Source of the DNA: Lagopus muta
Lineage: Eukaryota; Chordata; Aves; Galliformes; Phasianidae
Direction of reading: 5' to 3'
DNA: 64,000 nt
Assembly (NCBI RefSeq): GCF_023343835.1
Contig: NC_064437.1
Location: forward strand, 1,374,001 to 1,438,000
A model generated the notes under the pieces. That model did not search any database and was not told the origin of the DNA. It worked only from the letters and a program-made list of their open reading frames with translations. The stretch's first letter is position 1. Each line of letters starts with the position of its first letter. The translations under genes were made by a program, and so were the position numbers. Positions 1 through 10,945 of the stretch are shown piece by piece.

Positions 1-3000
1 TAATGTCTGACTCATGGCACCGCAGAAAATCTGAAGGGAGCTGCTGCTGGGTTGGGCTAATTTGATGGAGATTAATGCCTTTTTGTCAAACTTCCCCATA
101 ACGCTCATGTGTGCTCCTCTCTCATCTCAGGGTTCATCTCCCACTTCCCTCACTACAGCCTTCTCCTCTGCTGGCTGTGACCCAACCTCCTCCAGATGTG
201 GCCCAGGGACCCAAAGTCCCTCCAGCAGTGAAGCTGAGCTCCACGCCACCACTGCTCACCAAAGGCCCTCCTGTTTCAATGGGATTTGTGTCTGAACAGA
301 TTCCAGCAGATGTGCACATCAGTATTTGGGCAGAGTTTAATCTGCTGCAGCTCCCAGAGGGGAACTGGGCTTCTGATCACTGCTCACTGTCACCATGCAC
401 AGCAAACACATGCATGTTCCACTGCTCTGCAGAGCACACATGGCTGCAGGTCTCTGTGTGCACAGGAGGAAATGGCTCTGATGCAGCCATCGCTGTGAGC
501 CGTGACTTGAGGATGACAGATGTCCCCAACACACCCAGCTCCTTCCTGCCATCATTACTTATTAATGCATTTTAGATCTCATTGACTTACGTGGAATCAG
601 TGTCCTTTTCTTTCTTGCGTATACCAAAGGCCTTCCTTGTACGTTTTTTCAGTCCTGCAGGGAGGAGTATAAGAATGCAATATGCATGTTACACTCCAAA
701 TTCAACTCCAAGAGGTTGCTTCCCCAGCTGCCCGCTCTAAGTCATAAACAAGGTGAAAAGAACCCCCCCAGCAGGGCAGCGCAGGCAGCGCGTGCTCCTG
801 GTTACACCTTGCTACCGTTAAGTGAATGCTCATCAACTTGCTCAATTGCATATTTCACAGAAGTATTTGTGACCTTACTGTCTTAGTGATACACTCCCTC
901 AGGCAGTGGGGAAACCCTTCTTAGGGGTAAATAAATGAAGGAAAAAAACCCAAAAACCTACTTAAATCACCGATGCAGTGGTTCAGCACAGTGCTTACAG
1001 TTACCGGCCCGCTGGGGGCAGGGGCACACAGCTCTCAACGACCAAAGCTGCAGGTACTGGCCGAGCATCCCTTCTAACAGTAGCTGTGGGCCTTCCCTGC
1101 CATTTTTTTGGAGGAAAAGCTGTCCCTGAGAGCACTCTAACACCTTGCAGTGAATGCACCTAGGTAGGCATTTTAGCATTTGAACCGCTTGGAGCTACCA
1201 CGAAGCTGGTCTACTGCTCTCCTCTGCTCTGCCTTCAAGCTTGTGCATGCCCTCCAACCAAAGTTATTTTCTGCTTTCCTAGGAGCATCTCACTCCTCCG
1301 GATGGATGCAACAAGCACCCCCAGTGCTGGCTTTCTGCAGCACATCACAGCACACCAGTCTTGAATTACCACAATGCAAGAGGAGCCTCAAGGCTCCTGA
1401 TCCCCTACAGCCAGATGTTTGGTTGTCCAACAACAGGGCCAAGCCAGGGCAGCGCCATCAGACTCCGGCAGCTCTCTTTGGTGCTGCTAATGGAGCCCTA
1501 GGAGGTCATCTGAAGGCAGTGCAGCAGCCCAACCCCAGGCACGAACCCCACACCTTTGCACAACAGCCCCCATTTGGCTCGTCTCACCTCCCAGCTTTCC
1601 CACCAAGCAAGTTATTAATAACACAGGAAGATCTCAGCTCCCAGAATAACATTGGCTTCCAAACCCAAAGTAGAACAGGGAGGGAAGTGAATGACCAAAC
1701 TGAGACACTGTTCGGCCTTATCTGAAGAGAAGCCCAATTTGGCTAAATTCTGTAACGAAGCCTTCTGCTCAGTTACGTAATAGACCCACCATCTGCTGGA
1801 AATGTAACTACAGTTAGGGGAAGGAAAGATGTTTAAGGAAGGGTGAGAGCTTCCACAGCACCACCAACCGCAGCAGAAGCAGTGCATCATGCTGGGGATC
1901 TCATCCCAAACGTGCAGCTCCCTGCAGCAGGGCATTAGTCACCTTCCATTTACTATCATCTTCCCCCCCTCCTCGTAATACCTATGAATCAGCATCTAAG
2001 AAATGCAACTCGGTATTTAATGCTCTGAGGCTTTAAACCTTAATCTTAAAAGCTGTGCAAACATATTCTAGACCAAAGACTTAACAGCTCTACAAAGAGT
2101 CCCATTCTGCCAGCAGCCTCCTGCCAATGGATGGGACAACAGCTATGCTCCTGATCCCCCAAGAGGGAGGGGTGCTGGGAGGAAGAGCTTCAGAAAGGCA
2201 ATATCCATTTCAACACAGAAAACATCCATGGGAATACTGTTGCCCCAAATGCTCTTTTTTTTTTGATGACAGAAGCATTAAAATAAAGCTATTCAAATGC
2301 TTTGATCCACTAGGGCTGCTCAGTCTGTGCACTGGGATAAACACAGCCATGACCACATGGAGCCTCAGGACCCCAAGCAACTGCAAGGGGAGGAGAAAAG
2401 GAGAAATTCTGCCATTTTAGGGACGAACAGCATCAGCTCTGAACGCCATGAAACACGAGATGGTCAGTTTGTTTTGCAGTCGGTTTGCTGCTGGGTTTTT
2501 TGGGGGCTGTTTGTTTTCCCTGGAGCTGATGTGGGCAATGCCCATTCCCTTCGCATGCACACCTGCTCCTGCTGAATTACTTCCCTAGGTCCAAACATGG
2601 AGAAATCTGCTGCTGTTTCCAAGCCAAGTGACAGTATTTACTTTGCTCCAGAATTAATAACCCTCAATTTGCTCAGCAAAACTGAAGCACAGGGAAGACA
2701 AAATGCCTCTGAACTGACACGTGCCTGCACCAGGCTCCAAGCAAGAAGGTCTGACAGATCCAAAGCTATTTGGGGATCAAGAATTTCTTGCAGGGCAAGG
2801 ACAAGGCTCCATACTCTCCCTACAAAAACAAGGCCCATCAGAAAAAGTTTCATTTTCCAAAGATAGCTTGGAAAACCCTTCTACGGACTGCAGGATGCAC
2901 CCACAGGCAATCATAGGCCATCATTTGTTGTGCACAGTGCAATGACATCTAAATGGGCACCCAAACAACGCTGGAACCTAAAGCAGCTCTTGGCTCCTTG

Positions 3001-4069
3001 TAAAGGAGCAATGAGCACAGCAGGGTATGGATGCCCGCACCAAGCATCTTTTAAATTTATACATATATTTTGTATTTAAGATCATAAGGAAGCAAGTCAT
3101 CACCCACATGCTGTGCACTAAGCTCAGTAATGCAGCCACACTGATTGCTTGCTGCCTGTTTACCCCAAGATCAGGTCTGTAGGGTCAGCTCACAGGGAAT
3201 CATGGACACAAGTGTCCCCACAGTGCCACCAGGACACTAGGTGCAGATACAGCTTTCTTGTGGCTTTCTTTCATTCATGGCTGGCACACAAGTGCCAAAT
3301 AATCTCCTAAAGGTTGCTGTGCTATGCAAGTCATGGCTCAGCGCAGGTGCTCCTTCTCGAGTGATGCTCAGATTCCTATTTTAAGGGTTTTCTGTTTGCT
3401 GGTCAGGAACAGGGGATGATGGCCTTCCCAGACACCACCCAAGCACTGAGCAGCTACTGGAGGGCACGTGGCACATGGACAGCATGGACAGTGTCCCCCT
3501 GTGTGGTCAGGGAAGGGCTCTCCAACCAAGGTCTGGGTGGGTTGCCAGGGAAGAGGTGTCACCTGCTTCCGTGCCAACACTGTCATCCAGAAGTGTTAAC
3601 TTACACAAAATACATTCAAATTCACATCTCCACATTGGGAAGATTCGCACCCAAAATTAATCACAACATGGGCTGTCTTTCCAGTTCCCAGAACCTTCCT
3701 GTTCTTGAATGGTCTGCCATCAAATACTTGGGTTTTAGAGAGGAGATTGACCACAAGAATGTGTAGAGAAAGAATGTGTAGACCACAAGAAAGCCAAGGA
3801 GGCCTGACCTAAGAGGAAAGGCCCCATCGCCAGGCACTGAGCACCTCCCAGCACCTGCTTCCAAAGCACAGCCACACTGCCCAGGGGGGCTCCAGGCCCC
3901 AGGTGGAAGGACCTGGGCAAACATCACTCATAAATCACACTGGTTTCTTCTGCACTAGAGCCAAGACGAGGGCAACACCCTGCAGAGCTCCAAGGAACTG
4001 TACTAAAACCAACCTCCTTCCCCATCTGGAGGGGCACGCTCAGAGGGACCGAAAGGCGCTCAGTGGGAG

Positions 4070-4115
4070 CAGTGGGGATCTCGGGGGACTTTTCCAACCA
4101 GAATGATTCTATGCT
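4070..4115 (+). mobile_element. CR1 LINE 3' end fragment
   Basis: The text GGGGACTTTTCCAACCAGAA then TGATTCTATG is the typical CR1 3' terminus in sense orientation. Only the last few tens of bases are preserved. Confidence 0.6.
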
Positions 4116-5062
4116 CCCATGAGAAGCACACCAGATGAGCCCATCTCAGGCATATTTACAAATGTCACCATCTTCCAGAAAAACTCACCTGTGTGGGGAC
4201 CACTGCATATCCTGAATGTGCATTTTCCAAAGGCAGGCTATAGGTTTGAAGTATTGCAAGTGGGAAATACCAAAGCCCATCAATAAGGAACCCTGCACAT
4301 TCCTCCCTCGCCCATCTTCCATCCATCCCATGGCAGTGCCATCATGGGATTTCCCTACCTGGAAAACTGAGGGATGTGAAGAAGCATCTCAGTGCTGCTC
4401 CCAGCAGTAGTAAACAAAAAATCCCAGCCTTTCAGCCCACAAGAAGAGCTGCATGCACATCCTTTCATCACAGGTCGTGGGGAGGGGCTTCCAGCTGTTG
4501 AGGGGAGGGTTTGGCGCATGCTTTGGTACCACCTCGCCATAGCTGTGTCTGTGTTCATTTCTTATATCTTGTGAGGAGCTTCTGGTTAAGCCAAAAGAGC
4601 ACCCAGGCTGGCATTGTACTGACAAGCTTGTTTGTAAGCTTACAGCATCAGCAACAAGGGCAGGATACACAGTAAGACCCAGCTGAGAGGCTGCGTGGCA
4701 GGAGGGGGGTGAGACTGCGCTCCAAGGGACATGCAGAGTGACAAATGTCCACTGACACTGCACACACACACACACCTGAAAGCCCAGCACCCATTCATAA
4801 TTCATCAGCTCCAATACCAGGGTGCATCTCTAACGATGTCTCTGACAGGTTCTGTAGAAGTGGCTCTGCAGAACAGCACAGCAGCATGGCAGGAGGTGCC
4901 CCCCAGCACTGCACCCTGTGCTGGAAGCCCCACCTCCACCAAACCCCCACAGCCATTCCAGCACAGCCCGTGCCCTCAGCTGCCTGCAGCTGCACAGGGT
5001 GGGAGGTTATTTTCCCCACCCTCACTCAATAGCTCTCAAGAAAAGCCACAACAAAACGTATG

Positions 5063-5082
5063 CACACACACACACACACACA
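5063..5082. repeat. (CA)n microsatellite
   Basis: Ten CA units in a row, preceded by a shorter CA run at 4761-4775 about 290 bp away. Confidence 0.9.
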
Positions 5083-6261
5083 AAGAAAACACGGGGGGGA
5101 GAGAATTTCCCCCAAACAAACAGGTACAAACCCATTAAAATCCCCCACCTCCACGGGGATGGGTCTGGCTGCGGTCACCCCCAGCATCTTTGCTGCACAA
5201 ACCGCACAGCACTGCTTCAGAGGTGCTTGGGAGTGGGGAACATGAAAGCACAGCTGGCACTCAGCATTGGGTAAGATTTAAAGAGTCATAATTGAAGCCC
5301 TCAGAAGGGTGTGCCAAGGTTGGGGTGCTGGGATGGTGAGGAGCAGATCCCTGGTATGGCTGCATTGGGTGATTTTTCCAGTGCTGCTACCTTGCTGCTT
5401 TCCAACCCATATATCACATCAATTTGCATTTGCACTGGTAGTGGGCAGCATCACCCCCACTGCTGGAAGGGCTGTATGGGCAAACCCAGTGCTGGCCACC
5501 CCTGCACCCTGCACTGTGCTGGGAGGGCTGGGCTGCTCCTTCAGTACCTCCTCATGCAAACCTAGCATCCATGAAACCAAAAAATACCCAAATCCAACCC
5601 AAAAGTTGTCAGAAGTGCCATTCCATGGGGTTGAAAGCACAACCATCAGCAGCTGCAGCCATTCCACCAGCCTTCCTGTGCCAACAAAGCAACACACCTC
5701 CAAAAACCCTCAGGAACATCAGCCTGTAATAGAGCTTCAATTAAAAATGAATAGCTGAGGCCATTCAGGAGCAGCAGGCCAGGCTTTGCGCTGCTATGTT
5801 GCACACGAGCAGGGCAGGAGCCAGGGACCTCCTTATCCCCACTGAATGTACACAGCTCAAATATACCATCTTATGGAAAAGGATGCGTTGGGTGAGCATG
5901 GAGAATGGGAACAGCACCACACGTGTGCCTGGAAGGGAGAGTCAGCATCCAGCAACCACCAGCATCTCAACGGCAAAGGGCTCTCCCTGAAGGTCTCCAC
6001 AGACACAGTAAGGGCAAATTTGGGCACTGAGCAGCTCTGTGCAGCAGGGATGGCTGTGGGCAACCACTCATCCAACCTTCAGCTGCCTGAGGCCCTGTGG
6101 CAAAGACTCAAGGAGATGTGATTTAACCCTAAAGAGCCCTTATAATGTGCGTAACACCGATGAACGGGGCAGCAGGGACCCCAAAAGCTGTGTTTGGGCA
6201 CACTCCAAACTGGGCTCACCAAACAAAAAGTTCTACATCTGCATCCCACATACCTGTGAGC

Positions 6262-6470
6262 CATAGAACCATTGCAGTTGGAGAAGCACTCTCAGCTCCC
6301 CAAGCCCACTCTCACCCCGTCCCCTGTGCCCCACATCCCTCAGTGCCACATCCCCACAGCTCTGAACACCCCAGGGGTGGTGGCCCCCCACCCCCTTGGC
6401 AGCTGTGCAGTGCTGAGTGCTCTTTGGAGAAGAAAATTCTCCTAATATCCAAGCTGACTCCCCCCGGTGC
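6262..6470 (-). mobile_element. CR1 LINE 3' fragment
   Basis: Starting from CATAGAACCATTGCAGTTGG, this reads as the reverse complement of a CR1 3' end. It shares long segments (CCCTCAGTGCCACATCCCCA, CAGCTGTGCAGTGCTGAG, TCTCCTAATATCCAAGCTG) with copies at 22005, 41808, 49764 and 59945. Confidence 0.85.
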
Positions 6471-7787
6471 CACATGAGGCCGTTAGTTCTCATTCTAGCC
6501 CTTCATTTTCTCCTTTCCCATCCAAAAAGCCCTGTCCATAAACATCTCAATACTTCTCATGGCCCAGCAGTCTGACACACGGTGTCAGGGTGCTGCGTTT
6601 GCTGCCCAGCTCCTATTTCAGCTGGCATCCTCTGCACCTTCACACAGCGTGGGTTTGAACTGGGGAGTGCTACCAGGCTTAACCCAACACATTTCCCAAA
6701 TTCCCAGAGTTTGGGTGGGGCTTTGTTGTTGTTTTCAAGCTAGATCCCTTTATCCCCTCCCTCCCTCCTTTAGCAAGACCTATTGAGAAACGTGCTGCCC
6801 TAGGAACAGCTGGAAAATCCCAAACCAGCTTGGCTGGACTGGGTGGTGTGCCCAGAGCTCTGCTATCTTTTGGCATCGAGGCCCATCATCAGCCCAGCCG
6901 ATACAGAAACTCCCTGAGCCCCACGTGCTGCACAAACACACTGACATCCAGAAGCACTGTTTATCAGAACAAGACCACCTAAAACATAACAAAGCCAATG
7001 TTCTCTCTTTGGCAAAGGAAAAGCTTCCTCTGCTCCGTGGCCTTGGCTGCCCCCAGGCCCAGTGTTACCCAGCTAAGACAAGTGCTGCTAGGAGGCAATG
7101 CAAAGCGTGGCCATATGGGACGTGAGCAGCCGCACATGGAAGCCCCCAGCATGACCAGATGCCCCAAAAGCACTCAGAGAAAGCAGAGCAGAAATTCCTG
7201 CCATCTCAGCCAACCTCTGACCTCAGGGAGGGTGGGAGGAACCGCCGACCCCAGTGCCACCCCAATGGGATCATCCATCAGCCACAGCTGGGTGATCTTC
7301 CAACACTGCACATTTGCACCGAGCACCACATTGCAGCAGTGATTTCAAAACTCAGTTGAGCCATATGTGCACCCAAGATGCAACAGATTAAAAAAAAAAA
7401 AGAGATAAATACACCCCTTTGTTCCCTTGCACGTGGATGTTTACCTTCACAGCATCACCAGGTTGTTTTATTCCCCTCCACCCCCATCACTTCTCTATGG
7501 CTTCTGCCCCCATCTACAAAGAGAACTAGAAGATATCCCATCTTCATCCTGAACCCAGCACAAGTCCCCATCACCCAAAGAGGCCACATTCTCCTGCTCC
7601 CATGGGAGGACACAGCCCCAGTCCGTCCAGCTCTGTGGCACCAGCAGCCCCACAGTGCCCCAGTTCAGCACCATTCAAACCCTATGGCACAGTCAGTGCG
7701 GGGAAACACAAGTGCTTCACACGGCTTTGAGAGCTTGAAATTGGTTCTAAGTTGAGGGCATCCAAAATGTTAGGGCCATGGTCAACG

Positions 7788-7853
7788 GGCACAGCAGGGA
7801 CAGGTTGGGCTTGATGGCCTCGGAGGGCTTTCCCAACCTGAAGGGTTCTATGA
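7788..7853 (+). mobile_element. CR1 LINE 3' end fragment
   Basis: The segment GGTTGGGCTTGATGGCCTCG followed by CTTTCCCAACCTGAAGGGTT and CTATGA matches the CR1 3' terminus in plus orientation. Confidence 0.65.
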
Positions 7854-9182
7854 AAAGGAAGCCTCTGTGCAAGGTGCCAGTGGGGCATTGGGCATGAAAG
7901 TTCCACTCTTCCACAAATAAAGCCAGTTTCCAACTGTTTAAAAATTAATCAAAAGCATTAATTATTTCTCCTCACTCCATTTTCTCACTTCCATCCCAGG
8001 CTCCCACGCACGAGTCGCCGGCAATGGGGAAACTTTCTGCGGCCTTTTCCTAAAAACCGCGCGAGACGATTCTGCCAGCCACCATCCCACCGCCATCAGA
8101 ACCACCGAGGAACCCAGAAAGGAGCCCAGAAGGGAGCTCAGCCCAGCCCAGCCCCCTCCGCAGGCAGACGGAGCCGCCGCACCCAGCGCGGCAGCAGCCC
8201 GGCTGTAATTCCCACCCGTTAATTCCCCCGAAGACGCAGCGCTCGCGAGGAGCGGCTCCCGCAGCCGAGCTGTGTCACCGGCTGTGCTGTGAGTCACGGC
8301 ACGGAGCGCAGCGCTGTGCCCTGAGAGCAAATCTTTCCCTTCTCACCCATCCCCTTTCCAACGTCGGTGGAGCATAAATAAGGCCTTGAAGGACAGGGAT
8401 GCCCGCTCCCCTCATCCCAAGGGATCGCGCAGCACGCGCAGCCCTCGGTCATGGATGTGACCAGCGGGAGGTGGGCATCTTCCATCGGCACTGCGGGGTG
8501 ATGGCCACACGGATCCCCATTTGTGAGGTTGCACACGAGGCTGGATCCGGGCACCCTGCACCGGGGTGGCACAAATAAAGCAGAACACCTCTACGATGCG
8601 TGCTGGGGCCTTGAAGGCCAAAAGCCGTTCTGCTTTAAGCGGATAAAACCCTTCCTCCACGGCATCTCGCCGCAGAAGGCGTAAGGAGGAGCTCTACATA
8701 TGGCCGAGGCGGATGACACGGGTTACAGTCTGTGCAAGCGGTGCCCGGGGGCCGTTCCCCACACAGACACACAGCACTCAGCCGGGAGCCCATCTCCCCT
8801 TCCATCTCCTCTCTCCCCCCTCCCCAGCACCGCACCTCCCTACCCGGCGGCGATGGTCCCTTTCGGAGCATCCCTTCCCGGTGGAGGGATGCACACACAT
8901 AGCAGCGCACGGCCATAAATCGCGCGGACCCATCCACCCCCCCTTTCCCCGACCCCGCACCGAGGGGCCGGGGCCGTGCAGACCCCATGCGGGGGGGTAC
9001 CCCGGCCCCGCAGATACCCCTGCAGGTTCGGCGGCAGCTCCACCCGGCAGAGCGCTTCAGCTGAGGGGGGGAAATGGATTTTAATCACGATCTTATCATG
9101 ATGATTTCAAATGAAAAGGTGAAGGATTCCCACCCCGACGCCCCCTCCCTCACCCGCCCCCCATCACTCCCCCACCCCCTAC

Positions 9183-9192
9183 CTTCCATCAT
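9183..9192 (-). CDS. SGIP1: Probable SGIP1 first coding exon (MMEG start)
   Basis: On the minus strand GCCACC is followed by ATG ATG GAA G and then the donor GTAGGG. This encodes Met-Met-Glu plus the first base of the next codon. SGIP1, an endophilin-interacting protein of clathrin-mediated endocytosis, begins MMEGLKKRTRKAFG in human. It is also the next gene downstream of PDE4B in the same orientation. The perfect Kozak context, donor, CpG island and gene order all agree. Only 10 coding bases are present and exon 2 is not in the window, so the call is inferred. A good acceptor-like TGTTTTTCAG ends at 9227, so this may be a second exon with a separate 5' UTR exon. Confidence 0.65.
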
Positions 9193-9391
9193 GGTGGCAG
9201 AATCGCATTCCTCACTCTCCCGGGAGCTGAAAAACACAGATGAGGAGGACGGTCGGGCCCCGCTCTCCGCACCCCCGGACCCCCCCGGATCGGCGGGGCT
9301 GTTAGCGGCGCTGTCAGCGCGGGGGGCGGCCCACGGTCGGGGCTGCGGCTGTGCCGCCCCCGGAGCGCCGGAGATGCTCGGAGAGGCGGTG

Positions 9392-9473
9392 CCCCCCCCC
9401 CCCGCGCCGCGTCACAGCGCGCTCCTCCCGCCGGCAGCGCGCAGCCTATTTCCCAGCCGCCCCCCCCCCCCCC
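9392..9473. repeat. Homopolymer C runs in CpG island
   Basis: Runs of 12 (9392-9403) and 14 (9460-9473) C bases flank a GC-rich segment. The minus strand is therefore G-rich and could form quadruplex structures. Run lengths may be sequencing-sensitive. Confidence 0.7.
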
Positions 9474-9641
9474 AATACTTTCCCCAAAAGCAGAACCCCT
9501 CTCCGTACCCCGTGACGCACTTCCCCTCCCCGTAATCCTATTGCAGCGGGGGGGCTTTAATTGCCGGGTGCTGCTGTCAGCTCGCGGGAGCGCGCACGGA
9601 GCGCGGGCCCCCCCCGCGGCCATTCACGGGGAATCAATGGG

Positions 9642-9649
9642 TGACGTCA
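9642..9649. promoter_or_regulatory. Consensus CRE palindrome TGACGTCA
   Basis: A perfect 8-bp CREB/ATF site lies inside the SGIP1-side CpG island, about 450 bp upstream of the MMEG start. Full CREs in CpG islands are the type most often bound by CREB, so it may make the promoter respond to cAMP. Confidence 0.55.
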
Positions 9650-10364
9650 CGATCGGCCATCGGCCCCGAGAAGTGCGGGGGGGGCACAGAGCTCCCGCGG
9701 CCCCGGGATGCTGCGAACAGCCGATGCCGGCACACGCACGGCTCCACCGCCTCCCCAGGTGGGGCCCTGTCGCGTTGTTTGGGTTTTTTTTCCTTCTTTT
9801 TTTTTTTTTTTGTTTTGCTGCACAACCCCTCGCACCTTGCAGTGGTGCAGACCCCGTGCGCTCGTCCAGCTCACCTAACACCCTCCCCGCCCCCCCAGCA
9901 CACATTGTGCTCCCCCCACCTGCACCCCCCGCACAGTCCTGCTGGGAAATGCAGCCTGGGCTGCAATGCAATGCCACTGCACTGTGGTGCTTGGGTGCAT
10001 CACCATTCAGGGCAGCACTGGATATATTATTTAATATATATAATTAAAACATGGGGGGGGGGAGGGGGCAAATGGTGTTACCTGCAAGCTCTCTGCACAT
10101 GGAGAAGAGATGCAAGGGGATGCAACGGAGGGGAACACAGTGCCAGCAGAAGCAGCCGCCCCCCCAGCTCTCACCTCCCAGCATCACCTGCTCAGGGAGC
10201 TCACCCACCTTCTGCCCACATCTCCCCTCTTTAGGTTCTGCCCTCACTGCTCAGAAGCTTGGAGACCAACAGCTGCAGCATCTTTGCCATAATGCTATTG
10301 AATAATGGTGGGTGCAACCATGGTTGTCCCCGCAGAGCTGTCAGCACTGGCACTGACTGGGGGG

Positions 10365-10485
10365 GAGGTGCGTCACCATCCCTGGGGGTGCCTGAGAGCC
10401 ATGGGAACGTGGCACTGAGAGACATGGGCAGAGGGGGTGGGCTGGGGGATTTCAGGAGGCTTTTCCAATCTCAGTGACTTTAGAT
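10365..10485 (+). mobile_element. CR1 LINE 3' fragment
   Basis: GTGCGTCACCATCCCTGGGG through GCTTTTCCAATCTCAGTGAC is the sense copy of the same CR1 group seen inverted at 6262 and 22005. Confidence 0.8.
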
Positions 10486-10799
10486 GCACAGCCAGCCCCC
10501 ACAAGACCCATCTCTGGGGGGTGCACAACTATGGGCTGCATGTGAGCACACACAGAGCTGCAGCCGCCCTGGGATGAGGCTGGAGGCAGTGGGTGAATCA
10601 GAGCCTCACACCAGCACAGCACCGCAAGGTGCCCCCAGCGCCAGCTGAGGGATTTGCTAAATAAAGCCCAAATCCATCAGCCTCATCCTGCCAAGAGCAC
10701 AGCCCTGCAAATCCCGGCATTAAGGCATCCTCAGTAAGATGATGACAGACACACAGGCCTGTCCTGGCTGTCCCATTACCAAATCACAACAAGACATCA

Positions 10800-10945
10800 C
10801 AGTGCCAACAAGCTGGGGCAGTTCTCCCAGTGGGAGCGAAGCAAGGAGAGGCTGATCCCCCAGGAGTCCCAGGAGAGCTCCCACTGTCACACAGGGCTGG
10901 ACTCAGTCACCTCAGAGGCTTTTTCCAACCTCAATGATTCCACAG
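10800..10945 (+). mobile_element. CR1 LINE 3' fragment
   Basis: The sequence ends GCTTTTTCCAACCTCAATGA then TTCCAC, a diverged CR1 3' end in plus orientation. Its 5' limit is approximate. Confidence 0.6.

Larger units (their letters stand above)
1..9182 (-). other. Probable SGIP1 intron 1 (partial), no exon seen
   Basis: I found no conserved coding exon here, in particular nothing like the expected SGIP1 exon 2 (LKKRTRKAFG..). The stretch holds CR1 3' fragments (4070-4115, 6262-6470, 7788-7853), two short CA repeats (4761-4775, 5063-5082), an AT-rich patch near 3050-3080 and the GC-rich island edge from about 8000. The remainder looks like unique non-coding DNA. Confidence 0.5.
8000..9740 (-). 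promoter_or_regulatory. SGIP1: CpG island at the probable SGIP1 5' end
   Basis: From about 8000, and most densely from 8930 to 9740, the sequence is GC- and CpG-rich with C runs of 12 and 14 bases (9392-9403 and 9460-9473). It surrounds the MMEG start and contains a full CRE palindrome, TGACGTCA, at 9642-9649. Promoter function is inferred from composition and position. The direction is taken from the coding start on the minus strand. Confidence 0.7.

Noticed and set aside
4761..5082. CRISPR-like spaced repeats
   Set aside because: These are two simple CA microsatellites; there are no direct repeats with spacers anywhere in the window.
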